A stretch of DNA of 64,000 bases from Acinetobacter sedimenti (GTDB taxonomy: Bacteria; Pseudomonadota; Gammaproteobacteria; Pseudomonadales; Moraxellaceae): positions 1 to 64,000 of the forward strand of contig NZ_JAKUML010000010.1 in the NCBI RefSeq assembly GCF_022601685.1, written 5' to 3'. A program made the position numbers and the translations under genes. Below, in pieces: positions 1-9,192 of this stretch (position 1 is its first letter; the number at the start of each line of letters is the position of its first letter). The notes beneath the pieces were generated by a model, which saw nothing but the letters and a program-made list of their open reading frames with translations, had not been told where the DNA came from and did no database searches.

Positions 1-77
1 GTTTACTGCTCATAAGCACCTCGTTAATTAGCCATTTTATCTAACTAAAAGGTGTCTACAAAATCGGTGGCTATTCA
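1..77 (-). mobile_element. Terminus of an IS3-family-like insertion sequence (rest lies left of the window)
   Basis: Read on the minus strand, this stretch begins TGAATAGCCACCG at 77, a TG-started end of the kind seen in IS3-family elements. It runs through an AT-rich leader and a GAGGTG ribosome binding site to an ATG at 13-11 followed by AGC AGT AAA (MSSK...). That start looks like an orfA transposase, but only four codons are visible. The family call therefore rests on the end sequence and the layout. This element differs from the complete IS at 13424-14698, whose ends begin TGATGTGAGTC. Confidence 0.5.
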
Positions 78-127
78 GACTAACACACCCGCTAATCTAC
101 TACAGCCCCTAACTTTATCTTCGTTTA

Positions 128-296
128 GTTCTCCATCGCACAGATGGCTTAGAAAAAATTAAAACAGGGAAATTGAAACCGAATAACGTGTCCCATCACA
201 TAGATGGCTTATGAGCACGAAAGAGCAACGCTGTTGCGGATTGTGTGCAAGAAAACGGATGTCATCTCGACATTCATCATCTAGATGGCTTAGGAA
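128..296 (+). CRISPR. Decayed type I-F-like CRISPR repeats (three copies, no cas genes)
   Basis: Three related 28-base units start at 128, 188 and 269. Each holds the core AGATGGCTTA with a TCCATC- or TCATC-like left arm, so the units are hairpin-forming. The first begins GTTCTCCATCGCACAGATGG and ends CTTAGAAA, close to the Acinetobacter type I-F repeat as I recall it. The second is less regular and the third is the worst. Copies 1 and 2 are exactly 60 bases apart (28 + 32), the I-F period. Copies 2 and 3 are 81 apart. Increasing decay to the right suggests the trailer end of an array. No cas gene lies in the window, and an IS end sits 50 bases to the left. Confidence 0.5.
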
Positions 297-321
297 AAGA
301 TCTCAACGGCAATGCATAAAT

Positions 322-352
322 CTAAAAAAGTGGTGCATTAAACACCACTTTG
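322..352 (-). terminator. Rho-independent terminator of sthA
   Basis: A perfect 9-bp stem (AAAGTGGTG at 327-335, CACCACTTT at 343-351) with a 7-nt loop. On the minus strand it is followed by a run of T, 18 bases past the sthA stop. Confidence 0.8.
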
Positions 353-369
353 GTCAGCATCAGATAGAA

Positions 370-1788
370 TCAAAATAGTCGATTCATACCATTTAATGCT
401 GCAACACGATAAGCCTCAGCCATCGTTGGATAGTTAAAGGTCGTTTCTGCAAAATATTTGAGTGAATTATCTGGGCTTTGCATGACTGCTTGTCCAATAT
501 GCACAATCTCTGACGCATTATTACCAAAGCAATGAATACCCAAAATCTCCAAAGTATCACGATGGAATAGGATTTTTAGCATACCGACCGTATCGCCAGT
601 GATCTGCGCTCGAGCAAGTTGACGGAAGAAAGATTGTCCAACTTCATAGGGAATTTTTTCTTCTGTGAGTTGCTGTTCATTTTTACCAATCGAGGAAATC
701 TCAGGAATGGTATAAATCCCTGTTGGAATATCTGTAACAGGTTTAACATGCTTCTCACCGACCATATTCGCCCCCGCACAGCGCCCTTGGTCATAGGCAG
801 CTGAGGCAAGTGACGGCCAACCAATCACATCGCCTGCAGCATAGATATTTTCCACTTCAGTTTGATACTGCTCATTCACAGTCAATTGACCACGGCTATT
901 TGGTTGTAACCCTACATTTTCAAGTCCTAAGCCATCGGTATTACCAGATCGACCATTACACCAAAGGATCGCATCAGCTTTGATCTTCTTACCACTCATC
1001 AAATGCAAAACCACGTGATCATCAAAAGTTTCAAGCTTATCAATTTGTTCATTATGACGAATCAAAACACCGAGCTCACGTAGGTAGTACGACAAAGCAT
1101 CAGAGATTTCATCATCCAAATAGCTGAGTAGTTTCTCTTGGGTATTAATCAGATCAACTTTGTTTTCAAGTCCAACAAATATCGAGGCATATTCACAGCC
1201 GATCACCCCTGCACCATAGATAATGATTTTTTGAATATGAAAATCCAAATCAAGAATTTTATCTGAATCAAATACACGTGGATGGTTAAAGTCCAATTCC
1301 GCAGGCTGATATGGACGACTACCTGTAGCGATCACGATTTGTTTGCAGATTAAGGTTTCTTTGATACCTTCGTTGCTAAATACTAAAACTGTATTTTTAT
1401 CTTGGAGATAGGCACGACCATGATAAATTTCGATTTGATTTCGATCATAAAATCGTGTGTGCGTTTCTACTTGTTGCTGAATCACTTTATGCGCATTACG
1501 CAAAATTTGTTTCATGGTGAATTGTTTCCACTCACCTGCTTTTTGAAACAATGAATCACGCTGATAGCGAATGATGCTAGATACGGTTTGACGAAGAGCC
1601 TTACTCGGAATCGTACCGACATGCGCACAGTTACCACCCAATTGTTCACGCATATCGACAATCGCTACCCGCTTGCCTGATTTTGCGAGCTTCATCGCAG
1701 CACCTTCACCTGCTGGACCTGAACCAAGTACGACCGCATCGTATTTGGTGTAATTGGTACTGGACAGTTCTTTTTTGCGTGCTGGCAT
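370..1788 (-). CDS. sthA: Soluble pyridine nucleotide transhydrogenase
   Basis: Cytoplasmic FAD enzyme that passes hydride between NADPH and NAD+, balancing the two pools. The 472-residue protein has the usual SthA length and the flavoprotein disulfide-reductase layout: an FAD loop GSGPAG near residue 22, a second Rossmann loop GAGVIG near 193, and a C-terminal dimerisation domain. The active-site segment reads [14 protein letters not shown]. It keeps the first cysteine, but the second redox cysteine of true disulfide reductases is replaced by threonine, which is the SthA signature. GGAGC precedes the ATG at the right distance. The gene is single, with its own terminator at 322-352. Confidence is high. 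Confidence 0.95.
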   Translation of the reverse strand: MPARKKELSSTNYTKYDAVVLGSGPAGEGAAMKLAKSGKRVAIVDMREQLGGNCAHVGTIPSKALRQTVSSIIRYQRDSLFQKAGEWKQFTMKQILRNAHKVIQQQVETHTRFYDRNQIEIYHGRAYLQDKNTVLVFSNEGIKETLICKQIVIATGSRPYQPAELDFNHPRVFDSDKILDLDFHIQKIIIYGAGVIGCEYASIFVGLENKVDLINTQEKLLSYLDDEISDALSYYLRELGVLIRHNEQIDKLETFDDHVVLHLMSGKKIKADAILWCNGRSGNTDGLGLENVGLQPNSRGQLTVNEQYQTEVENIYAAGDVIGWPSLASAAYDQGRCAGANMVGEKHVKPVTDIPTGIYTIPEISSIGKNEQQLTEEKIPYEVGQSFFRQLARAQITGDTVGMLKILFHRDTLEILGIHCFGNNASEIVHIGQAVMQSPDNSLKYFAETTFNYPTMAEAYRVAALNGMNRLF

Positions 1789-2350
1789 TCGATGCTCCTT
1801 TTAGCAGTGATCGTCGTTATGAAATATAGTGGCTAATGATAGAAACTAACTTTCTTAAACTCTAATTTTAAACCCTTAGAATCAAATCATGAAGAAAAAC
1901 ATTAGGGTCTGTTGGCATTTCATCCATGCATTGCGTTATAAGCTAAAACTACAGAAACGAGGCATGAAACGCAGGGAATGGTCACTCCCTTACCAAGTTT
2001 CATAACGAAGTTTATGGCAGTTTTAGCGATAACCCTTCGGGACTAGGATGTTTTTTGACGCTACGTCGTTAGCAATGAGTCATTTAGAATGACTAAACTT
2101 CCTCATTACTGCCTTGTATCGCCTAAAAAACATCCTTAGTCGCAAGCATCTGTGAAATGCTAACAGACCCTACTGATTAATCATAAAGTTGAATATATAG
2201 TATGCCCAATATATGTTAAAAATGTATATGAAACACTTATACTTTTAGTTATAGCGTCATTTCGTATTTGAATGGCAAAGCACGCAATTTCGATTGTAAA
2301 TTTCGTTATAATATCGCTCTGCCTGCAATCCTTGAGGAATAAAGATCATT
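1789..2350. other. Intergenic region between divergent sthA and lipA
   Basis: This gap holds the MITE-like element at 1905-2170. Outside it are about 115 bases upstream of sthA and 180 upstream of lipA, both AT-rich and expected to carry the divergent promoters. I see no open frame that I would call a gene. Confidence 0.6.
1905..2170. mobile_element. MITE-like palindromic element, 266 bp, flanked by TA
   Basis: The ends are inverted repeats: GGGTCTGTTGGCATTTCA (1905-1922) and its complement with one mismatch (2153-2170). A TA dinucleotide lies directly outside both ends (1903-1904 and 2171-2172), as expected for TA-target elements. The interior has no transposase frame but is packed with nested stems: GCTAAAACT (1942-1950) with AGTTTTAGC (2019-2027), AGTCATT (2078-2084) with AATGACT (2088-2094), and GGATGTTTTTT (2046-2056) with its exact complement (2125-2135). 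This fits a non-autonomous element. A structured RNA is the alternative. Confidence 0.6.
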
Positions 2351-3364
2351 ATGTCTGCAAACCGTAAACCTGAACAGGGTGTCAAACTTCGTGGTGCTGA
2401 AAAAGTCGCTAGAATCCCTGTAAAAGTTGTGCCTACGGTTGAAGTCCCTCGCAAGCCAGACTGGATCAGAGTCAAGATGACTGCACCTGAAGAAGTTCAA
2501 CGCATCAAAACCACCTTAAGAGCGCAAAAGCTACATACCGTCTGTGAAGAAGCAGCCTGTCCAAACTTACCTGAATGCTTTGGTGGTGGTACTGCAACAT
2601 TTATGATCATGGGGGATATCTGTACACGTCGTTGCCCTTTCTGTGATGTTGCACATGGTCGTCCGAATGCACTTGATGCAGACGAGCCACGACATATGGC
2701 AGAAACGATTTCAAATCTCGGATTAAAATATGCAGTGATCACTTCTGTAGATCGTGATGATTTAATAGATGGTGGCGCACAGCACTTTGTTGATTGCATT
2801 ACCGAAGCACGCAAACTTAGCCCAAAAACATTACTCGAAATCCTTGTGCCAGACTTTCGTGGGCGTATGGATACTGCGCTGCGCATTATGACTGAATGCC
2901 CGCCTGATGTGTTTAACCACAATATCGAAACCGTACCACGCCTCTACAAAGCGATGCGTCCAGGCTCTGACTATCAACACTCTTTGACCTTATTAAAAAT
3001 GTTTAAAGAATACTGCCCTGATGTCCCGACCAAATGTGGTTTGATGGTGGGTATTGGTGAAACAGAAGAAGAAGTAATTGCACTGCTCGACGATTTACGT
3101 GCGCATGATGTGGACTATGTGACGATTGGTCAATATCTGCAACCTTCAAAACAACATGCGCCAATTGATCGCTTCGTGACACCTGAAGAGTTTGAACGCT
3201 ATGCTGAGCATGGTCGTAAACTTGGATTCCGTAATATTTGGTCTGCGCCTATGGTACGCTCTAGCTACTTCGCCGATCGTCAATACTATGGTGAGCCTGT
3301 TCCTGCTGTACGTCGTAAAGTTGCACCTGAAAAGAAAATTGAAGTCTTTGCTGTTGAAGCCTAA
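2351..3364 (+). CDS. lipA: Lipoyl synthase
   Basis: Radical-SAM enzyme that inserts two sulfurs into octanoyl groups on the E2 and H-protein domains of 2-oxoacid dehydrogenases and the glycine cleavage system. The 337-residue protein carries both iron-sulfur clusters: the auxiliary cluster cysteines C65, C70 and C76 ([12 protein letters not shown]), and the radical-SAM motif C91-x3-C95-x2-C98 (CTRRCPFC). The conserved arginine-serine near the C-terminus (MVRSSY) is also present. GAGGA lies upstream but about 12 bases from the ATG. lipB is not adjacent. The MITE-like element lies upstream and might affect its promoter. Confidence 0.96.
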   Translation: MSANRKPEQGVKLRGAEKVARIPVKVVPTVEVPRKPDWIRVKMTAPEEVQRIKTTLRAQKLHTVCEEAACPNLPECFGGGTATFMIMGDICTRRCPFCDVAHGRPNALDADEPRHMAETISNLGLKYAVITSVDRDDLIDGGAQHFVDCITEARKLSPKTLLEILVPDFRGRMDTALRIMTECPPDVFNHNIETVPRLYKAMRPGSDYQHSLTLLKMFKEYCPDVPTKCGLMVGIGETEEEVIALLDDLRAHDVDYVTIGQYLQPSKQHAPIDRFVTPEEFERYAEHGRKLGFRNIWSAPMVRSSYFADRQYYGEPVPAVRRKVAPEKKIEVFAVEA

Positions 3365-3387
3365 TTTTCGACATTCAAGATGAATAT

Positions 3388-3420
3388 AAAAAAGCCAAAT
3401 CAATTTGATTTGGCTTTTGA
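3388..3420. terminator. Bidirectional terminator between lipA and the GFA-type gene
   Basis: AAAGCCAAATCA pairs with TGATTTGGCTTT around a very short loop. A-runs on the left and T-runs on the right let it serve both convergent genes. Confidence 0.8.
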
Positions 3421-3451
3421 TCATTTGAAAACTAAACAAAATTAAATCGAA

Positions 3452-3859
3452 TTAAAATGATCCACTAAACATTTTTTCAATATCGGCTTGCGTGAGTTTT
3501 TCGGCTGTTTCAGAAAAGAATGGATAAAACGTCGGTTTATGATCTACATATATCTCAGACACGATTTGAGCTTGCTCAGGGAAATCAAAAAGCTGTGAAT
3601 TTAAATAAAATGTCTGCGGATCTGCATTGAGTTGATAAAATAAATTCGTTCCGCATTGCTTGCAAAAACTACGTGAACCCCACTCTGATGATTCATAGCG
3701 TTGAATATGATGTTCTCCAGAAATTTGAACACGTTTCGACTCAAGTGACATATGCGGACCACCGCTCCATTTGCGACACATGCCACAATGACAGACTGCG
3801 ACCTCGCTTGTTTCTTCAATCTCAAACTTCACTTCACCACATAAACATTGACCTTGCAT
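3452..3859 (-). CDS. GFA-family (Gfa-like, Mss4-fold) zinc protein
   Basis: A 135-residue single-domain protein of the family named after glutathione-dependent formaldehyde-activating enzyme. Its zinc and cysteine motifs are clear: CLC at residues 5-7, CHCGMC at 23-28 and CKQC at 66-69, followed by GTNLFYQ. Most members have no proven formaldehyde role, so only the fold is assigned. I place the start at the ATG at 3859, which has GGGAG seven bases upstream, rather than at the GTG one codon earlier. The gene is convergent with lipA, and no operon partner is visible. Confidence 0.85.
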   Translation of the reverse strand: MQGQCLCGEVKFEIEETSEVAVCHCGMCRKWSGGPHMSLESKRVQISGEHHIQRYESSEWGSRSFCKQCGTNLFYQLNADPQTFYLNSQLFDFPEQAQIVSEIYVDHKPTFYPFFSETAEKLTQADIEKMFSGSF

Positions 3860-4034
3860 CACCTTTCTCCCTTACGATTTTTATCTAATCACTATTGGAC
3901 AAATCTTGTTGTTCCGCACTTTATTTGAATTCTTAACTTAACAAACTTTGGGCATAAAAAAACACAAGCATTGCGCACAATACTTATGTTAATTGTAAAA
4001 GCCTATTTCTAATCAGTAGAAGCGATGATTTGAC

Positions 4035-4619
4035 TTATTTCTTAACAACAGACGCTTCAGTGGTAATATTCACGCTGATTTTATCGCCAACATTTGGCAC
4101 ATACGCAGCAATACCAAATGCAGAGCGATCAAAGCTCGTGGTTGCATTAAAGCCAACTGTATCTAGCTTCGTCATTGGATGAGGTGCTTTCTTATTCAGT
4201 ACCGCATCTAGTACCACAGGCTTCGTTACGCCCTTCACTGTTAAATCACCAGTGATTTTGAAGTTCTTACTATCAGTCGTTTCAACTTTGGTACTTTTGA
4301 ATGTAATCGTAGGATATTTCTTCGCATCAAACCATTCTGCGCCAAGTAAGTGCTCATCAAGAAGTTTCACGTTTGAATTAACACTTTCTAAAGGAATGGT
4401 CACATTGACGGATGATTTTTCAGGATTATTCTCATCAACTTTGATGACACCTTGAATATCTGTAAAGTTGCCACTTGGTGTAGAGAATCCAAAATGATCC
4501 CAAGTAAATACGGTCGCCGTATGTGTTGGGTCAATTTTATAATCGACAGTTTTTGCAAAGCTCACTGCTGAGGTGAAAGTTAAAGCCGTTGCGACTGCCA
4601 ATACGTTTAAAGTTTTCAT
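4035..4619 (-). CDS. YceI-family periplasmic lipid-binding-type protein
   Basis: A 194-residue protein with a Sec signal peptide (residues 1-22, cleavage after SFA) followed by a complete YceI domain. The domain opens YKIDPTHTATVFTWDHFGFS, typical of the lipocalin-like fold that binds polyisoprenoid chains in characterised members. It ends with the usual GVGDKISVNITTEAS-like strand, here PNVGDKISVNI. The physiological ligand is unknown. A purine-rich GAAGAGAG site precedes the ATG. The gene stands alone, between the GFA-type gene and transketolase on the same strand. Confidence 0.9.
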   Translation of the reverse strand: MKTLNVLAVATALTFTSAVSFAKTVDYKIDPTHTATVFTWDHFGFSTPSGNFTDIQGVIKVDENNPEKSSVNVTIPLESVNSNVKLLDEHLLGAEWFDAKKYPTITFKSTKVETTDSKNFKITGDLTVKGVTKPVVLDAVLNKKAPHPMTKLDTVGFNATTSFDRSAFGIAAYVPNVGDKISVNITTEASVVKK

Positions 4620-4771
4620 TGTTGCTCTCTTCTTAATGTCAGATTAATGTCGGTTGAACGAGTTAATTATAGATAAACAATACCGCATTTATAGAACGAT
4701 CGACACAACACTCTGTGCTAATTTTGCAACGAAGTTTTTCGAAGAGCATTGATCATTTATTGATGATTAAC

Positions 4772-4799
4772 AAAAAAGCGCCCTATAAGGACGCCTTTC
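4772..4799 (-). terminator. Terminator of transketolase
   Basis: On the minus strand, AGGCGTCC pairs imperfectly with GGGCGCTT and is followed by TTTTTT. It lies just past the tkt stop. Confidence 0.65.
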
Positions 4800-4826
4800 G
4801 AATCATGTTAAAATTTTTATGTGAAC

Positions 4827-6812
4827 TTAGCTCAAGCTATTTACCGCATCGACAACAGCTTGCTTAGTAATACCAAAATGATTAAACAAATCTTTGGCAG
4901 GTGCAGATTCACCATAAGTCGTCATGCCTATCACTTTGCCATCTAAACCAACAAATTTCCACCAGTAATCCACATGCGCTGCTTCTACCGCAACACGTGC
5001 ACGAATATTTGATGGAAGTACAGCTTCACGATATGCCGCTTCTTGTTGCATGAATAGCTCAGCACATGGCATAGATACCACACGTACACCATCGAGCTCC
5101 GCATACGCTTGCATTGCCAAATCAACTTCTGAACCTGTTGCAATGATGATGGCTTTCAGCTCACCTTTCTCTTTCGCAAGGACATAACCGCCTTTGGTAA
5201 TATCATCAATCTGTGCTTGATCACGCGTTTGGAATGGTAGGTTTTGACGTGACAAAATCAACGCAGTTGGACCATCTTTGTATTGCAGTGCAGATAACCA
5301 CGCTACAGCAGTTTCCACCGTATCGGCAGGACGCCACGTGTGTAGATTTGGTGTACCACGTAAAGATGCAATTTGCTCAATCGGCTGATGTGTTGGACCA
5401 TCTTCACCTAGACCGATAGAGTCATGGGTATAGACATGAATGATACGTTGCTTCATCAATGCAGACATACGCACTGCATTACGTGCGTACTCCATAAACA
5501 TCAAGAATGTTGCTACGTAAGGGATAAATCCACCGTGCAATGCCACACCGTTGGCAATCGCAGTCATACCAAACTCACGCACACCATAGTGTACATAGTT
5601 GCCCGCAGGATTGTCTTGAACGCCTTCTGCACCTTTCCAAAGCGTCAGATTCGAACCTGCCAAATCCGCAGAACCACCAAGTAATTCTGACAATAATGGA
5701 CCAAAAGCTTGTAAGGTATTCTGACTCGCCTTACGAGTTGCAATGGTTTCACCTTTGGCATTGGTATCTGCGATAAACTGCGCTGCTTTTTGAGCAAAGT
5801 CCGCAGGCAACTCACCTGAGATACGACGTAATAATTCTTTCGCTTCAGTTGGATATTTTGCTTGATACTGTACAAAGACATCATTCCACGCAGATTCAGC
5901 TTCGCTACCTTTTGCTTTGGCATCCCATGCGCCATAAACATCTTCGGGAATAACAAAGGCTTCTTCAGTCCAACCCAATGCTTCACGTGTTAATGCAATT
6001 TCATCATTACCGAGTGGCGCACCGTGGCAATCTTCTTTACCTTGTTTGTTTGGTGAACCAAGTCCAATCACTGTTTTACAGATAATTAATGTCGGTTTTG
6101 CAGTTTCTGATTTTGCTTCAACAGTTGCTTTACGGATTGCATCTGCATCATGCCCATCAACACGCAATACTTGCCAACCATACGCCTTGAATCGTTGTTC
6201 TGTATCATCACTGAACCAGCCTTCAACTTCACCATCGATTGAGATGCCATTGTCGTCATAGTAAGCAATCAATTTACCGAGTTGAAGTGTCCCTGCCAAA
6301 GAACATACTTCATGCGAAATACCTTCCATCAAGCATCCATCACCCAAGAAGCAATAAGTAAAATGATCAACGACTTGGATATCTTCTTTATTGAACTGTG
6401 CTGCTAAAGTCTTTTCCGCAAGTGCAAAACCAACTGCATTGGCAATCCCCTGACCCAGTGGCCCAGTGGTCGTTTCGATACCTGGCGCATAGCCATACTC
6501 TGGATGACCAGGTGTTTTTGAATGAAGTTGACGGAACTGTTTGATGTCTTCAATAGACAAGTCATAACCTGTCAAATGCAAAAGCGCATAATGCAACATC
6601 GAGCCATGACCATTTGACAATACAAAGCGGTCACGATTCGCCCATTGTGGGTTGCTTGGATTGTGAGATAAAAATTCACGCCAAACCACATCTGCAATAT
6701 CTGCCATACCCATCGGCGCACCGGGATGACCTGAATTCGCCTGCTGTACTGCGTCCATCGCCAAAACACGAATAGCATTGGCAACACGACGTTCATTAAG
6801 TGGGGTTGTCAT
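4827..6812 (-). CDS. tkt: Transketolase
   Basis: Thiamine-diphosphate enzyme of the pentose phosphate pathway that moves two-carbon ketol units between sugar phosphates. The protein has 661 residues, the normal length. Seen motifs are the substrate-site segment [13 protein letters not shown] near residue 26, the ThDP and metal site [12 protein letters not shown] near 155, and the transketolase pyrimidine domain with [14 protein letters not shown] near 470. The start is the first ATG before the conserved [16 protein letters not shown]. The gene is monocistronic, with about 296 bases upstream before the osmC-like gene. Confidence 0.96.
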   Translation of the reverse strand: MTTPLNERRVANAIRVLAMDAVQQANSGHPGAPMGMADIADVVWREFLSHNPSNPQWANRDRFVLSNGHGSMLHYALLHLTGYDLSIEDIKQFRQLHSKTPGHPEYGYAPGIETTTGPLGQGIANAVGFALAEKTLAAQFNKEDIQVVDHFTYCFLGDGCLMEGISHEVCSLAGTLQLGKLIAYYDDNGISIDGEVEGWFSDDTEQRFKAYGWQVLRVDGHDADAIRKATVEAKSETAKPTLIICKTVIGLGSPNKQGKEDCHGAPLGNDEIALTREALGWTEEAFVIPEDVYGAWDAKAKGSEAESAWNDVFVQYQAKYPTEAKELLRRISGELPADFAQKAAQFIADTNAKGETIATRKASQNTLQAFGPLLSELLGGSADLAGSNLTLWKGAEGVQDNPAGNYVHYGVREFGMTAIANGVALHGGFIPYVATFLMFMEYARNAVRMSALMKQRIIHVYTHDSIGLGEDGPTHQPIEQIASLRGTPNLHTWRPADTVETAVAWLSALQYKDGPTALILSRQNLPFQTRDQAQIDDITKGGYVLAKEKGELKAIIIATGSEVDLAMQAYAELDGVRVVSMPCAELFMQQEAAYREAVLPSNIRARVAVEAAHVDYWWKFVGLDGKVIGMTTYGESAPAKDLFNHFGITKQAVVDAVNSLS

Positions 6813-7011
6813 AGATCAGATTCCAAAAAGTGATTCATCCAAGAAAAGCAAACAGACTGAAGCAAAAACAATCAAAACAGTATGCTTGTAAGCTGTGCGA
6901 TATTGTCCTAAAAAAAGCCTTATGGGTAAAGCCTTGATTGTCAATTTTGTGTCACTAATCACACAGTTAAACTAAAAAATTGCAAATTAAGTTTTGTATC
7001 TACTAAACAAT

Positions 7012-7040
7012 AAAAGATCCGCATAGCGACTGATCTTTAA
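7012..7040 (-). terminator. Likely terminator of the OsmC-family gene
   Basis: AAAGATC (7013-7019) and GATCTTT (7032-7038) form a stem. On the minus strand it is followed by TTATTGTTTAG. It lies about 70 bases past the osmC-like stop. Confidence 0.5.
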
Positions 7041-7108
7041 AGTTTTACGACAGCAAATCGTTCAGATCCACTGAGTGGTGTGGTGTGATGCTTAGCGCTG
7101 AATGAGCT

Positions 7109-7534
7109 TTAGGCTTCAGCTTCTAATATTTCAAAATCATGGGTAATGATGACACCGCCATCCATTAACATTTTACTTGCAGAGCAATACTTCTCCGCAG
7201 AAAGCTCAACAGCTTTTGCGACTTGTTTTTCTTTAACGGCTTTGCCAGTCACAACAAAGTGCAAATGAATCTTGGTAAATACAGCAGGAATGGTATCGGC
7301 TCGTTCTGCCTGGAGCTCACACTTTACATCTGTAATGTCTTGACGTGCTTTTTTCAAAATGGTCACAATATCAAACGAAGCACAGCCACCTAAGCCCATC
7401 AAAATCAATTCCATTGGTCGAGCGCCACGGTTTTCTCCGCCATATTCCGCAGAACCATCCATAATGACATCATGACCACTCGCAGAAGTGGCTTTAAATG
7501 ACACATTCTCTAACCATTGAACTTGTGCGTGCAT
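7109..7534 (-). CDS. OsmC-family protein (YhfA-like)
   Basis: A 141-residue OsmC/Ohr-superfamily protein. It contains the two cysteines typical of the family's peroxidatic pair: GGCASFDIV near residue 66 and EKYCSASKM near 115. The full-length pattern (GARPMELILMGLGGC) matches the YhfA-type branch rather than Ohr or OsmC proper, so its substrate is open. The open frame extends nine codons upstream, but the ATG at 7534 has GGAG about six bases before it and begins at the conserved MHAQVQW, so I start there. It is divergent from vfr, and the shared intergenic region holds two tandem TATAAT repeats. Confidence 0.85.
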   Translation of the reverse strand: MHAQVQWLENVSFKATSASGHDVIMDGSAEYGGENRGARPMELILMGLGGCASFDIVTILKKARQDITDVKCELQAERADTIPAVFTKIHLHFVVTGKAVKEKQVAKAVELSAEKYCSASKMLMDGGVIITHDFEILEAEA

Positions 7535-7639
7535 TGCATCTCCGTTTAAAAAACTATACATTTATCGGGTTCAATATATTAGCATATCGTTATACGATGC
7601 GTAATCGAATCTATGCGCCATTTCACTTTTAAAATACAG

Positions 7640-7669
7640 CTGTATATAATTAAACAACTGTATATAATT
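7640..7669. promoter_or_regulatory. Tandem 12-bp repeats with -10-like cores between osmC-like gene and vfr
   Basis: CTGTATATAATT occurs at 7640-7651 and again at 7658-7669, 18 bases apart. Each contains TATAAT, the sigma-70 -10 consensus. They could be duplicated vfr promoters or a two-site operator. The spacing of nearly two helical turns allows either. Confidence 0.4.
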
Positions 7670-7742
7670 GTGTCAATCGCTACAATTTGGTCATTTACAT
7701 TTGGTATTCGATTCGCACTTCTTTTAAAGCTTGGGGTAAATC

Positions 7743-8474
7743 ATGCTCACTTCTGATTTTTCTAGATTAAGTACAGATGCGTTGTCACCTGGTCAACTAC
7801 CAGAGTCTGTCAAAGCATTGCTTAAACGAGCAAAAATCAATCGTTTTCCTAAAAAGACAACAATTGTACAGGCAGGTGCCGAAGCGCACTCACTCTATCT
7901 AATCCTAAAAGGTTCTGTGTCGATCATTATCGAAGAAGATGATCAACGTGAAATCATCGTGGCATATTTGAATGCAGGTGATTTCTTCGGTGAAATGGGC
8001 TTATTTGAAACCCAGTCGCATCGTACCGCAGAAGTTCGTACTCGTGATGTCTGTGAAATCGCTGAAATTGATTACGACACATTCCATGAGTTGTGTCATC
8101 AATATCCTGATTTGAGCTATGCACTCTTTGCACAGCTTGCACGCCGTTTGAAAAATACTACACGTAAAGTGACTGACCTTGCCTTTATTGACGTGTCTGG
8201 TCGTATTGCACGTTGTTTGATTGATTTGGCAAATCAACCTGAGGCGATGATGTTGCCGAATGGTCGTCAGATTCGTATTACTCGTCAAGAGATTGGTCGT
8301 CTAGTCGGTTGTTCACGTGAGATGGTTGGTCGTGTACTCAAAACGCTTGAAGAGCAAGGCATGATTGAAACCGAAGGTAAAGCGATCTTGATCTATGATG
8401 CCTCTTTAAAAGCGATCGAAAATTCATCTGAAAATCATAGCAATGATGACTATGACGACAAAGATGAAGATTAA
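7743..8474 (+). CDS. vfr: Vfr/Crp-type cAMP-responsive transcription regulator
   Basis: Global transcription factor of the Crp-Fnr family. The 243-residue protein has an N-terminal cyclic-nucleotide-binding domain with the phosphate-binding cassette GDFFGEMGLFE...RTAEVRTR (residues about 79-102) and a C-terminal winged helix with ITRQEIGRLVGCSREMVGR as its recognition helix-turn-helix. This HTH is close to Vfr and Crp. It is longer than E. coli Crp (about 210), ending in an acidic tail rich in Asp, Glu and Asn (NDDYDDKDED). The tail's role is unknown. GGGG precedes the ATG. The gene has its own terminator, and tandem -10-like repeats lie about 75-100 bases upstream. Confidence 0.88.
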   Translation: MLTSDFSRLSTDALSPGQLPESVKALLKRAKINRFPKKTTIVQAGAEAHSLYLILKGSVSIIIEEDDQREIIVAYLNAGDFFGEMGLFETQSHRTAEVRTRDVCEIAEIDYDTFHELCHQYPDLSYALFAQLARRLKNTTRKVTDLAFIDVSGRIARCLIDLANQPEAMMLPNGRQIRITRQEIGRLVGCSREMVGRVLKTLEEQGMIETEGKAILIYDASLKAIENSSENHSNDDYDDKDED

Positions 8475-8496
8475 TCTGTAAATTTGAATTCGAAAT

Positions 8497-8527
8497 AAAA
8501 AACAGCCGTTGATATGGCTGTTTTTTT
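8497..8527 (+). terminator. Terminator of vfr
   Basis: AACAGCC pairs with GGCTGTT around an 8-nt loop, followed by seven T. A run of A on the left may also serve the convergent phosphatase-like gene. Confidence 0.8.
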
Positions 8528-8590
8528 ATTGATCGGTATCATCTATTTGATTAAAGATAAAATTTTAAAATATAAAAAATTAAAATAAAC

Positions 8591-9139
8591 TTAGCTTAGC
8601 TCCGCCAACTCCTTAGTAGACTGTCTTGCTTGTAATTGCAAACGCACTGCATGAATCAGCCCTGTCCAAGTTTCATTGGGTTGCCAAACTTTTTCTAACA
8701 ACGCATCAGCTTCTGCCAAATCCATTCCCATATAAAACTGTCGATACAGAAAAATCAAACTACTCGCCCGCATATTCTTGGCACAATGCACCCATACTTT
8801 TTGTTCTTGTACGAGATGGTCGATCAAGTCGATCACAAACAAAGCCCCGCTACTACTCGGACATTCCCACAATAAAGGCACTTGAATATAGTCCAGTCCA
8901 AGCTCAAGGCAGATTCGATCTTCATTAGGCAGATGGTTTGAGGCATCCGTCAAAGCGAGATTGACGATCGTCGTGAAGCCTTGTGCTTTGATTTCAGTCA
9001 GTTGTTCAACCGTAGGCTGTCCCGACGTTGCCAAATGTGCATGTATCCATTCAAACTGTTCAATCTCTTGTAGTTTACTGGATAGATCAGGCTGACTTTC
9101 AATGTCGGTCATTTCATCATCAATATTCATAAAGTTCAC
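8591..9139 (-). CDS. Protein-tyrosine-phosphatase-like protein with a shortened P-loop
   Basis: A 182-residue cytoplasmic protein of the dual-specificity / beta-lactamase-hydrolase-like phosphatase fold. The N-terminal ATSGQPTVEQLTEIKAQGFTTIVNL is characteristic of the group. The signature loop reads VHCAKNMRAS. It has cysteine and arginine separated by four residues, whereas catalytically proven tyrosine phosphatases have five (HCx5R). I believe related proteobacterial proteins share this shorter form, so it may be a subfamily trait rather than a mutation. Activity is therefore uncertain. A starting alternative is the second Met (MNIDDEM). No operon partner is seen. Confidence 0.75.
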   Translation of the reverse strand: MNFMNIDDEMTDIESQPDLSSKLQEIEQFEWIHAHLATSGQPTVEQLTEIKAQGFTTIVNLALTDASNHLPNEDRICLELGLDYIQVPLLWECPSSSGALFVIDLIDHLVQEQKVWVHCAKNMRASSLIFLYRQFYMGMDLAEADALLEKVWQPNETWTGLIHAVRLQLQARQSTKELAELS

Positions 9140-9192
9140 AGTCTTTAAAATGATCAGCTTTAATTTTGATTCTCTACATAAAAAGTCTATAT

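Noticed and set aside
7640-7669. CTGTATATA repeats as a LexA box
   Set aside because: The inverted CAG half is missing, and Acinetobacter as generally known lacks a classic LexA.
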